From a virus, in IMG/VR virus record IMGVR_UViG_3300027963_000234, positions 1-30,098 of that record: a stretch of DNA of 30,098 nucleotides. One strand, 5' to 3'. The position numbers and the translations under genes are program-made. The notes beneath the pieces were generated by a model. It worked only from the letters and a program-made list of their open reading frames with translations. It was not told the DNA's origin and ran no database searches. Below, one piece after another: positions 1 through 8,700 of this stretch. Within the stretch, counting starts at the first letter, position 1; each line of letters starts with the position of its first letter.

Positions 1-247
1 TGTGAGCAGTTGTTTTACCACCACCAAAAGCAATAAAAGGTTCTTCAACAAATACGTGAGTTATAAAGTAATACTTTTTTAACTTTGCTAATTTGTTTTC
101 AAACAATTTTGCTCTTTCTTCAAGCGGTGTTTCTGGTTTAAACTTTATTAAATCAGAAGATACTATCTTTTTGTCTAAATCCAAAACGGCAATGCCAATC
201 TTGGAGGAACTTACATCAAGTCCCAAAATCATTGGAGTGTTGTTCAT
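1..247 (-). CDS. RuvC-like Holliday-junction resolvase, N-terminal part (3' end beyond the window)
   Basis: This is the first 82 residues of a protein whose frame stays open to the left window edge. The sequence MILGLDVSSSKIGIAVLD (residues 6-23) is the first strand pair of an RNase H/RuvC fold, with the likely metal-binding Asp at residue 11. FVEEPF (66-71), with Glu68/Glu69, fits the second acidic position, and it is followed by a Gly-rich FGGGKTT turn. Proteins of this type cleave four-way DNA junctions; in phages they remove branches from replicated DNA so that it can be packaged. The ATG at 247 lies one base after the stop of the upstream gene (TAACATG), and only a weak TTAGA precedes it, so translation is probably coupled. 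A second ATG at residue 6 has no Shine-Dalgarno and was not chosen. It is co-oriented with the structural genes, which suggests late expression. The family call is fairly firm; cleavage specificity cannot be judged without the C-terminal half. Confidence 0.82.
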   Translation of the reverse strand, partial: MNNTPMILGLDVSSSKIGIAVLDLDKKIVSSDLIKFKPETPLEERAKLFENKLAKLKKYYFITHVFVEEPFIAFGGGKTTAH

Positions 248-248
248 G

Positions 249-1421
249 TTAAATATCTAATTTTAATTTAAATGTAAAATCTCTATCTTCTGTCTTCTTA
301 ACAGGTTCTGCAACATTTGCAATAGCAATGAGATTTTTATTTTCATCGTAAATACCTATTTTTGTTATATAGGTTGTTTTCTTGAAAGGTGGTTCTGGGT
401 CAGAATATGACGCGGAAGTAGTGTTTTTGATAACCATTTCAGCTTCTGAAAAAGAATATGAAGAAGAATAATATACATTCAAATTGGTTGAGGTTTTATC
501 TATAAATGTTGGATTATTTGAATGATTTAATTCTCCTCTTGGAGCATGTGCAAGCATGGTGATAACAGGCGTATATGTCGTACCTTTAAAATCCATTGTA
601 TAACTATAGGCAGAACCAGAATTAGAAGTTGATGGCATATTTAAACCATCATTCATTCCCCATCCAAAGTATAACCACGAAGTTTGTTGTGGGTCTGTAA
701 TATCATCGAGATAATCTACATAATTAGTCTTTATTGTCCAACTACCAGTAAGTAACAAAAATCCTTCATTATATAACGCAACACCAGCAATTGAACCAGA
801 ACCAACAGAACCCGATGGTCCAACTTGTATTAATTCGCCATTTCTTTTTACATCCTGTACTTCTGCTATCAAAGTGCCAGTATAAAACATTTTTAAGTTT
901 ATTGTACCTTTTTCAATTCCAGAACCAAAGAAAATACTAGGAATATTAATCAAATTCATTTTTTGATCGCTTTTATCTCCAAAAGAAGATGAAAATGAAT
1001 AATGTCTTGATAAAGGTAGATAATAATTTAGTGTATTTCTTAATGCGTCAATGTGGGGTCTGCTTTCGCCTTGCGTATAAAACTCTCTTATGACAGATGC
1101 TGATAAAGGATAACTACCAGTTATTATATCACCATAACTAAAATTTGAATTAAATTGAGAAGTTGAAACTGTTTTAAAAGCAGACAACCCACCAGCTTTT
1201 GTTATAAATGGATAAATTAATTGCGAAGAATCTCTATCAATATTTTCTTCATATAAACTAACGTATCCATTTGGAACACAACCGACGCTGGATGTGAAAG
1301 AGCCAGATTTTACAACTTTATTGTTATAATAAACTTGCCCTTTAAAAACATAAAAATTAAATTTTGGGTGAGTTTCTATCCTGTTGTAGAATATATCGTT
1401 TTCACCAAATTTGTAAATCAT
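249..1421 (-). CDS. Putative virion structural protein, second member of a tandem paralogous pair
   Basis: This 390-residue protein is not assignable to a named family. It has no signal peptide or membrane segment and is rich in Ser, Thr, Gly, Tyr and Asn, as is usual for beta-rich virion proteins. Residues 291-390 match the C-terminus of the upstream 339-residue protein. Both have an Asn-Pro motif (SNNPTF, 301-306), a hydrophobic VIKNT strand, YITKIGIY (351-358) followed by NLIAIA, and EPVKK (372-376). A mid-protein strand pattern (EKGTINLKMFYTGT) also corresponds. The N-terminus (MIYKFGENDIFYNRIETHP) is not shared. The ATG at 1421 lies six bases past the upstream stop, with an A8 tract directly in front and no Shine-Dalgarno, so translation may depend on coupling. 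Position in the tail block suggests a tail, neck or decoration component; this is inference. Confidence 0.8.
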   Translation of the reverse strand: MIYKFGENDIFYNRIETHPKFNFYVFKGQVYYNNKVVKSGSFTSSVGCVPNGYVSLYEENIDRDSSQLIYPFITKAGGLSAFKTVSTSQFNSNFSYGDIITGSYPLSASVIREFYTQGESRPHIDALRNTLNYYLPLSRHYSFSSSFGDKSDQKMNLINIPSIFFGSGIEKGTINLKMFYTGTLIAEVQDVKRNGELIQVGPSGSVGSGSIAGVALYNEGFLLLTGSWTIKTNYVDYLDDITDPQQTSWLYFGWGMNDGLNMPSTSNSGSAYSYTMDFKGTTYTPVITMLAHAPRGELNHSNNPTFIDKTSTNLNVYYSSSYSFSEAEMVIKNTTSASYSDPEPPFKKTTYITKIGIYDENKNLIAIANVAEPVKKTEDRDFTFKLKLDI

Positions 1422-1429
1422 TTTTTTTA
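1421..1429 (-). promoter_or_regulatory. A8 tract spanning a stop/start junction without a Shine-Dalgarno
   Basis: The minus strand reads TACTAAAAAAAATG: the stop of the 339-residue gene, five further A and the ATG of the 390-residue gene. No GGA/GAG element lies within 20 bases upstream, unlike most other starts here. Re-initiation by ribosomes finishing the upstream paralogue is the simplest explanation. Confidence 0.55.
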
Positions 1430-2446
1430 GTAGTCAAGTCTGACTCTTAAAGTAAGTTCGTTTGTTGGGTCTTTCTTTAAAGGTTCAGAAGTTTTAGCAA
1501 CAGCGAGTAATTCATTATCAGCAGAATATAAGCCGACAGTTGTTATGTAAGAAACTGGCATATCTGTTGATGTGTTCTTTACAATCATCTTGCTGCTTGA
1601 AAGATATGTAGGATTAGATGAATAATTGAAGTCATTGTGTGCAGCACGACAGAAATAAACAGTTGAATTTAATTCTGTTGTATTGTTGAATGAAACATTA
1701 TTTATTCTTCTACGCAAAACATTCATATTTGTTTCAATTGTTGAACCAGATAAAATAACATTTCTAACAGCAGCACCAGCAGAACCAGAGCCATAAAACG
1801 CTGCATTAAATAATGATGCAGTTACAACAGCAACACCGGCTTGATAATATACAAGACCGTATGCTGAAGTTGTGCTTGTTTTATAAAGTACAGCATACTC
1901 GCCAGCAGGAGAGTTTATTCTATAATCATTTTGTGCATTTGTATCTTCAATAGTGAATAAAGTACCAGAAGAAGGTGTGTTGTATGCGCCTGTCATAAAT
2001 GACATAGAGAAAGAACCTTTCTTAATTTCATCTTTTGTTAATAAACGAGAGAAATTAAAAAACAATACTTCACTTAATTTATTACCGCCAGCAGAAATAT
2101 CTCCATCTTCATCAAACTTCATTATGCTACCAGTTGCATCATATCCAACTAGCATTTGTGCCATTTGATTGTAAATGTTTATTTTTTTAGAATTTTGAGT
2201 GCTATTTGAGCCTGATAAACCAGAATCAGAAGAATAGCCCATACTTAAATCAACAATGTGATTTGCGGAAGAACTTAAATAAGGATAATCATAAACTGAT
2301 TGGAACATTCCGTGAGAATAATTTTTAATATTTGCGTCACTATATGTTCCAGAAAACAAAGTTCCAGTTAAAGGGATTGCTTCATTGAGTAAGGTTCTTG
2401 TTGAAACTACATCGTTTGTAGATAAATTTTTGAACGTTGTTGCCAT
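1427..2446 (-). CDS. Putative virion structural protein, first member of a tandem paralogous pair
   Basis: This 339-residue protein shares with its downstream neighbour a C-terminal module (residues 266-339). The shared elements are SSNPTY (276-281), MIVKNTS, YITTVGLY (300-307), NELLAVA and EPLKK (321-325), ending in alternating charged and hydrophobic strands (LRVRLDY). KKGSFSMSFMTG in the middle matches EKGTINLKMFYTG of the paralogue. Composition is Ser/Asn/Thr-rich with no Trp and few Cys. The N-terminal 80 residues differ from the paralogue and may carry a distinct attachment function. The start at 2446 has AAGGA nine bases upstream, and the gene follows the 301-residue protein by 14 nt. 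No named family is recognised. A structural role is inferred from composition, duplication and position. Confidence 0.82.
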   Translation of the reverse strand: MATTFKNLSTNDVVSTRTLLNEAIPLTGTLFSGTYSDANIKNYSHGMFQSVYDYPYLSSSANHIVDLSMGYSSDSGLSGSNSTQNSKKINIYNQMAQMLVGYDATGSIMKFDEDGDISAGGNKLSEVLFFNFSRLLTKDEIKKGSFSMSFMTGAYNTPSSGTLFTIEDTNAQNDYRINSPAGEYAVLYKTSTTSAYGLVYYQAGVAVVTASLFNAAFYGSGSAGAAVRNVILSGSTIETNMNVLRRRINNVSFNNTTELNSTVYFCRAAHNDFNYSSNPTYLSSSKMIVKNTSTDMPVSYITTVGLYSADNELLAVAKTSEPLKKDPTNELTLRVRLDY

Positions 2447-2460
2447 TATTTATATCCTTA

Positions 2461-3366
2461 TTATACTACTTTTGCAAATCTAACTGGAACGTCAATGGTA
2501 TAGCCAGTAGTAACGCCAGTTATTCTAATGTTGCTATCAACATAGTAGCAATTTGTTGGTGTTGCATCTACATTATTTATATTTGTCGTTGAACCAAGCA
2601 AATTAAACAAATATGTACTTGAATTTAAATCAAGAGATGCTTGTATTTTAAATTGCAAATAAGTCCCTCTAGGACCAGCAATTACCATGCCAGAAGAGTT
2701 TGTTGTTCTGTCTGTTATCTCTTTAACATAATCAATATCTGAATCTGCGGAGAAATAATAACTGGCTATATTATCGTCGTCAATAAACGAAACTACTGCT
2801 CTAGAATTGTCAATTGTACTAATAATATTGCCTAATCTATTATCTATTTGTAGAATATATTGAGTTTCAACTAAATCAGAATCAATTGCAAAAGCAGGAG
2901 ACACTTCAGATGTATCTAAGCCTTGGTCTGTTCTGATAGCACCTCCGTTTGAAGGAGTCTCTCCGAACAATACGCCAGTTGCAGTTCCAAGACTTGTTTC
3001 GGTATCAGTATCAACAGCTACAACAAATACATTAGAAGAATGTCTTTGAAATCCAGTAACAACATCATTCAGTTTCACAACTGGTAAATAAAGAAGGTTG
3101 TTTCTTGAAATAGATAATAGTTTAGATTTTAATGAGATAGTATTATTCGTAAATGCTTCAAATACAGGTGATTGAAGAATGTCAAGGTCATAATAAGCAG
3201 AACCACTTGGATGATTCTTGTTGTAAAGACCATAATTTATTTCATCATCACCAAAAGCAAACTTGACAATTCTAAAAGAACCATCGCCTTTTGCCAATCT
3301 AAAACGACCAGTATCTGTTAAAACTGCATCGAGTACAATATCGCCGCTATTATCTAAAAATGCCAT
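2461..3366 (-). CDS. Putative tail-associated protein with tail-collar-like N-terminal module
   Basis: This 301-residue protein begins with a compact module at residues 1-50: VLDAVLTDTGRFRLAKG, then FRIVKFAFGDDEINY. The pattern LTxxGxxxLxxG followed by a beta strand and FxxGDD resembles the N-terminal collar domain of gpH-type tail fibres (LTxxGxxxL ... GDG), which attaches fibres to the baseplate. The same pattern opens the 325-residue protein at 9156-10133. The remainder is beta-rich, with Asp/Asn/Ser/Thr-heavy turns, and ends IDVPVRFAKVV. The start is well supported: GAGG sits eight bases before the ATG. It sits between the FN3-like protein and the tandem paralogues. I infer a baseplate-attached or fibre-base component. 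The collar resemblance is a pattern match by eye, not a verified homology. Confidence 0.8.
   Translation of the reverse strand: MAFLDNSGDIVLDAVLTDTGRFRLAKGDGSFRIVKFAFGDDEINYGLYNKNHPSGSAYYDLDILQSPVFEAFTNNTISLKSKLLSISRNNLLYLPVVKLNDVVTGFQRHSSNVFVVAVDTDTETSLGTATGVLFGETPSNGGAIRTDQGLDTSEVSPAFAIDSDLVETQYILQIDNRLGNIISTIDNSRAVVSFIDDDNIASYYFSADSDIDYVKEITDRTTNSSGMVIAGPRGTYLQFKIQASLDLNSSTYLFNLLGSTTNINNVDATPTNCYYVDSNIRITGVTTGYTIDVPVRFAKVV
3217..3366 (-). other. Tail-collar-like N-terminal module of the 301-residue protein
   Basis: Residues 1-50 carry VLDAVLTDTGRFRLAKG and KFAFGDDEINY. Compared with residues 1-43 of the 325-residue protein (VIDLQLTQFGKQLLSQG, then YYSFFDN and VLYD), the shared skeleton is V-x-D-x-x-L-T-x-x-G-x-x-x-L-x-x-G-x-F, an aromatic strand and an acidic turn. 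The likely role is an attachment module joining different distal parts to a common site. Confidence 0.5.
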
Positions 3367-3393
3367 GTTTAAACCTCTACAATAAATAGTGTG

Positions 3394-5778
3394 TTATAAA
3401 TTTTCTTTATCTATTTCTACATTTAACTGTAAATTCAAATCAAACATTTTTCCTGTTTTTTTGGAAACAAATCTTAATTTGAATTTTTTACCCCAAACTG
3501 GACTTGGAGAATCGCCCAAAACACTTGCATTTCCTGTAGTATATATGTCGTATGCACTTTGCAAAGTATTCAACATATTATTTCCTACAGTTTGTAAGAT
3601 TTCTGGTTTTATAAGTAAAAGCTTTTTAAAACTTTTATTTTTCATTAAAACTGAATAATTTTCTTTTATATTAATTATTTCTGTTTTTAAATAAATTGCA
3701 CCATCATTATCAACCATTTCTATTTCATATACATCTGTTGGATTAGAATAATTTCCATGAAAATCAATTGTTCTAAAAACATAATAATATTTTCTATTTG
3801 GCACTATATTATCTATAAAACTTGCAGAAGATGCTTTGATAAATGTTTTTGTATCATAATCAGTAGTAACTGTGCTTAATAGATTATTTTGTATATCTAA
3901 ATAAGAAATTGGTTTTTTTGTGGTTCTGTAAATTTGAAATCCAGACGCTATATCATCTGATTTAAATTTTTGTTTTGCTTTAGGTATTGAAGCAAACATA
4001 GTTTGTATGTTTTTGGATTGATTAGCTGAATCATCTGGATTAATTACATAAAATTCTTCTTCCTCTTCGCCTGTAGAGTTGTTAAAAAATAGTTTAATTT
4101 TATTATTTATGTTTTTAAATGGAATGGTTAAAATTTCTGGTCTTAATGGAGCATCATCAATAATTCTGTTTGTTATGTTATAAACAGGTACTTCAACTAA
4201 TGTTATTAATGGAGAAGTTATATAATCAATACCTATTGACCTTGTTACAGTTGTGATAGCCGCACCACCATATCCAAATGTTATGTCTTCATTTTTAACA
4301 TCTGTAGTCACATTTGATGCAATTGAATTACCAATTACTAAAGTATAAGCAAAAATTTTGTATTCATAATTTGTATCATATTTTACTTGTGTATCGATAA
4401 ACTGAAGTGAATCAACATTAGCAGAGTTTGGTATCCAAAATGTTTGTATTGGAGTAGAAGAACCAGATTTATATTTACTAATTTTATAAAATACAGCTTC
4501 TGTATATGCAGTTTCTCCGCTAATAACTTGAGAAAAATTTCTTTGTGTTTGTTGAACAAGTTTTCTTAATTTACCATAAAACAAAACGTAACTTAAATTT
4601 CTAGTAAATTGATTGTTATATTCCACAAGCTTAACAGTTTCATCGTCAATTCCAAAAACAATAGAATTATCTTGGTTTGTTTTGTTTAATGTATAATCTT
4701 GTTGTGTTAAAAGCCACCAATTATATAAATCATATAATTTTACAGAACCCGTTACCAATTCTGTTGATATGCTTGTCTGAATTCCTTGTTCATATATTGA
4801 AGTATCAATCTCTGATATGTTATCAGTATCAACATTAAAAGAATAATTAACTTTTTCTTCTGATAAGTAGAAATCTGCAACTGATGCGCTGCTATTAATG
4901 ACATAATTAATTAAAGATAATGTAAGACCAGAATCTTTTAATAATGTTGAAAAACTTGAAAATTTATCCATTGTAATGTTGATTTCGTTATACATTGGAT
5001 AAAGCTCTTTGTATTCACTTAACTTGTTTATTTCAGTTAATTGTTCTGGTGGGATAATAATATTGGTCATTTTACCAGTAATATTATTAAAATTTGAACT
5101 TCCTCCTACGCTTAGAAGTGCAACTTTTTCTAATGCTTTAGCATATAGATTATGATATTCACCACCATTATTTAAGTTTGTAAATGCTTTAGTTTGTAAA
5201 GTATTAGATTGAACAAATTTTATATTATTATTTAATGTTACAAAATCACTAAATTTTTCTGATTTTCCGTATAAATCAACTTCTTTTTTAGCGTACAAAA
5301 TAGCATACATATTTGGTAACAATTTTTCTTCTATTGTTGTAGAAGAAATTACTTTTTCATATTGTTCAATTAAAAAATTATATTCATATTTTATTTCACA
5401 TGAATTAACTTTTTCTGTTATTCCACAGTAATAAGCATCATTTAAATCGTAATAACCATCTGTACTGCAAAAATGGTCTGAGGTTAAATTCACTAACAAA
5501 CTTGAAGATACAAATTCATTAAATTGCTGTATTCCTTGACCGGGTATAGTGACAGTATAAGAATAAGAATCAACATAAGTTGGAAAAGTAGAAGTATTAT
5601 CAGTAGTAGTTAAGATGTTTTCCTTAACAATAGCACTATTTTGTGAATTTTCAAATATATCTTTAGTAACAAAATTGGTGCCGGTAATATACAGCCCAAC
5701 ATCAAAAAGGCTTTTTATAGGTAATGGGTTGTCAATATTTTGTTTTTCTACAAATTTTATTTTTCTACTAATTGGCAT
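3394..5778 (-). CDS. Putative baseplate or tail protein with two FN3-like domains
   Basis: This 794-residue protein has two stretches with the beta-sandwich signature of fibronectin type III domains. Around residues 425-490, VFYKISKYK leads to a Pro-rich strand and YDTNYEYKIFAYTL. Around 605-690, GFQIYRTTKK leads to PNRKYYYVFRTIDFHGNYS. The Tyr-rich 'NxxYxYxxxAxxxxGxxS' ends are typical of FN3 F-G strands. The C-terminus (KKFKLRFVSKKTGKMFDLNL) is a separate basic and hydrophobic strand module. A Cys-containing patch near residues 100-130 (DHFCST, YYCGITEKVNSCEIKYEY) is unusual in this Cys-poor set. The start overlaps the end of the upstream gene by 11 nt, with TTAGAG ten bases ahead of the ATG, implying coupled translation and perhaps fixed stoichiometry. 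FN3 folds in phages usually sit on the outer tail surface. The overall function is unknown. Confidence 0.82.
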   Translation of the reverse strand: MPISRKIKFVEKQNIDNPLPIKSLFDVGLYITGTNFVTKDIFENSQNSAIVKENILTTTDNTSTFPTYVDSYSYTVTIPGQGIQQFNEFVSSSLLVNLTSDHFCSTDGYYDLNDAYYCGITEKVNSCEIKYEYNFLIEQYEKVISSTTIEEKLLPNMYAILYAKKEVDLYGKSEKFSDFVTLNNNIKFVQSNTLQTKAFTNLNNGGEYHNLYAKALEKVALLSVGGSSNFNNITGKMTNIIIPPEQLTEINKLSEYKELYPMYNEINITMDKFSSFSTLLKDSGLTLSLINYVINSSASVADFYLSEEKVNYSFNVDTDNISEIDTSIYEQGIQTSISTELVTGSVKLYDLYNWWLLTQQDYTLNKTNQDNSIVFGIDDETVKLVEYNNQFTRNLSYVLFYGKLRKLVQQTQRNFSQVISGETAYTEAVFYKISKYKSGSSTPIQTFWIPNSANVDSLQFIDTQVKYDTNYEYKIFAYTLVIGNSIASNVTTDVKNEDITFGYGGAAITTVTRSIGIDYITSPLITLVEVPVYNITNRIIDDAPLRPEILTIPFKNINNKIKLFFNNSTGEEEEEFYVINPDDSANQSKNIQTMFASIPKAKQKFKSDDIASGFQIYRTTKKPISYLDIQNNLLSTVTTDYDTKTFIKASSASFIDNIVPNRKYYYVFRTIDFHGNYSNPTDVYEIEMVDNDGAIYLKTEIINIKENYSVLMKNKSFKKLLLIKPEILQTVGNNMLNTLQSAYDIYTTGNASVLGDSPSPVWGKKFKLRFVSKKTGKMFDLNLQLNVEIDKENL

Positions 5779-8700
5779 TATTTAACTCTAATTTTGAAAA
5801 TACGTATGACGAATCAACATTATAATCTAATGTATTTGAAACAATTAGTTGTTTGGCAACATTAGTTTGCTCTTCATCGCTTAAATTAATATTTAAATTA
5901 TTTAAGATATTGTTGGTATTAAGTATATTGTTATTAACTATAAAATTGATATTTGGCACAATTTTATTTGTTTGGTTTTGTGACTGAACCAAGTTTTCAA
6001 CTTGTTCTTTTTCTACAATACAAAATTCATTATAAATATCGTATTCAAAGCCAGTATCAATTCCGATATTAAGAAGTTTGTTATAATGTTTTTTAATTTT
6101 TATTATAATGAATCCACTTAAAGAGTCGTAATCATTTTTGTTTAACAATTTCCAAATTGGTTTATTAACATCGTTTTGCTCAAAACCAGCTAAATATTCA
6201 ATTTGACAAATTGTTTGAAAGTTTAATTTCATAAAATTTTTGGTACTTGGATGCACAAATGGATCGAAATTAAAAGAGGACAAATCAAATCTTGTCTCAC
6301 TTACTTCAGAAACCATAAGGCTTTTTATTTGTAAAGGTAGCGATAAAAGTGAGGATGTAATATTGGATGTGCCTGTTGTTGTTTCACTTGTGTTAGATAC
6401 TGCATCAGAAGATTTAAATATTTTATTTTTTATTTCATTTAAAATACTATTACTTGATAAAATATTAAATTTATCAATCGTTGTGATTGATGTTGTATTG
6501 TTTGTAGTATCATTTACAGATGATGGTCTTAGATTGGCTTCTATAATAGAATTCGTTAAAGAAGAAAAGTTTGATAAATCTTCTTCATTTTTAGTTTCAA
6601 CATTCGCATTAGTACATAAATCATTGATTGAAAAAGTTCTATCAGCATTATAAAATGAACTATTATCAAAAACCTTTTCTGCATCGACTAAAAGAGAATC
6701 TTTTGTTATAAAAGAAAGTTGTATATCTGTACTTAAGTTAGGCGATAAATTATTGGATATTGAAATTTTAGTATTTGTAGAATTTATTATTTCACTTGCT
6801 GAGTTTGTGTTATATCTTCTTTTAGAAGAACTGTTTTTAACTATAGATTTATTAACAATATTATCGTAATTTGGCAAATTTAAATTTGAATTATCAATAC
6901 TATTGATATTATAAGATTCGTTTTTGTCAATTGTTACAGAGGATGGAGACAAATAGCAAGTGCTGTAAGTTACAATATCTGATAAATTATTTGCGTCTTC
7001 TTTTGATAATTTGCTTGTCAATAGAAAAGAACTAATGTTATTAAATGGGAAGTATTTTAATATTTCATTGCTAGTGCGACTTTTAAATAATGAATTTGAA
7101 ATTTTTGGTATGCCAAGCTCTAGTGCAGTATTGTTGGTTTCAATAAAACTAATACCTATTTTTTTAGTATCAGAATCAATAACATTAGAAAATTGTTTAT
7201 AAACATTTAATACTTTTATATTATTTGAATTTTTAGATTTTGTATTTTTATCTTGTTTTTCTTCCAAAGAATATTTATTAATTAAAAATTCTATTAGCTC
7301 ATTAACTTTATTTAAAACAGACGTTATTTTTTGAGGACTTGTAGTAGAAGGATTTAATAAATTATAATAATATTTTACATTATTGTTTAAATTTTTATTA
7401 AGTTTATATTGTTTTTCTATTGTAAATAATAAAGATGGTACATAAATCCAAGGTGAATTTTGTATCGTAATTCGCTGGTCTATAGTTCCTTGTTGCACAG
7501 CCGTAGTGGTATTTAATGAGGCATATTTAGAATTTTGAAGCGAAACGAATTTTTTAGTTTGTTTATTTTCAGATACAGAAAACATATCACTTCTATCTGC
7601 TTCATACAAATAATTTAATAATAAGTCTTTTGCACGGTTTAAGTTATCAATTTTATCATAAATTATTTGATTTGTATTATCCTCTATATCAATTTCTACA
7701 GCATATGTGTATTCTCCCGCAGTTATTTTAGACATTTCAAAATCAGAAAATGTAAATATTCTATAGTTTTGGGCAGCAGGAAGCACAATTTCTGAAACTG
7801 ATGCGACTTTTCTTAGTGAATCTAATGTAACAAAACTTGGCAACAAAGAGGCAAAGTTATTGTTATTTAAATCTACAATTGATGTAGAATACAAATAATT
7901 GTAAGGGTCATAAAAAGAAATTTTATTAGTTATATTTCTAAAACTGTTTTGTGATGTGGATATAATTTTTTTATCTGGTGTGTATTCATTAAATGAATAT
8001 ACAGTAGAATCTATTGTTTTTACTCTTTTTCTAATTATATTTAATTTTTTTATTTTTATAAAATCTGTTGATTTAGAAAAATCATAAATTTCTTGATTTT
8101 TGTTGTTTTGTTTTAAATATGAAATAATATCAAATACAAAAAACGCAGAATATGAATTATCTTTTTGTCTAGAAACGTATAAATCAGATAAATAAGTTTT
8201 ATTTATATTTGTATTTATATTATTAACAGATAATGTTGTAGAATTTACAGTATCAACAAGACTAAGATTTGCTAGTTCTCTAGAATCTACAATTTTTTTA
8301 TTAGTTACTGCGACTATATTTAATGGTTCATTTGTAGTTTCTTGTCGAGCCGTTGAAATTTTTTGTTTATAAAACTTACCATTTTTTCCTTTAAATGGTG
8401 TTCCAATAAAAAAATTGTTATTGTTATCTGTTAATACGTATGATTCATTAACAACTTGACTATTGCTTATAACTTCTTGTTTTGAAACAAAACCTAATAC
8501 ATCATAATTGTCAGTTAAATTTAATTCAAACTTGTTTATTAGTTCATCAAAATTAATATAAGCAAACGCAAACACATCCAAATGTTGTTTATTTGGATTT
8601 TTACTTGTAAATCTTATTTGTTTATTGTATTTATAAATATTGGCATTTGCTGCATTAGATAGTTCAGCTTTTAATACACCATTTGCATAAAAATCTTTAA

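Noticed and set aside
1421-1430. Programmed frameshift on the A8 tract fusing the two paralogues
   Set aside because: The tract begins inside the TAA stop, so slipping by adding or losing A still leaves TAA in the upstream frame, and the downstream frame has a TGA at 1436-1434. Fusion is not expected.
2447-2454. Exact TATAAATA (T4-type late promoter octamer) on the minus strand
   Set aside because: It abuts the ATG at 2446, so transcription would start inside or after the start codon. The same octamer also occurs inside genes (for example 8212-8219 and 8638-8645) and is expected by chance about a dozen times in 30 kb of such AT-rich DNA on both strands.
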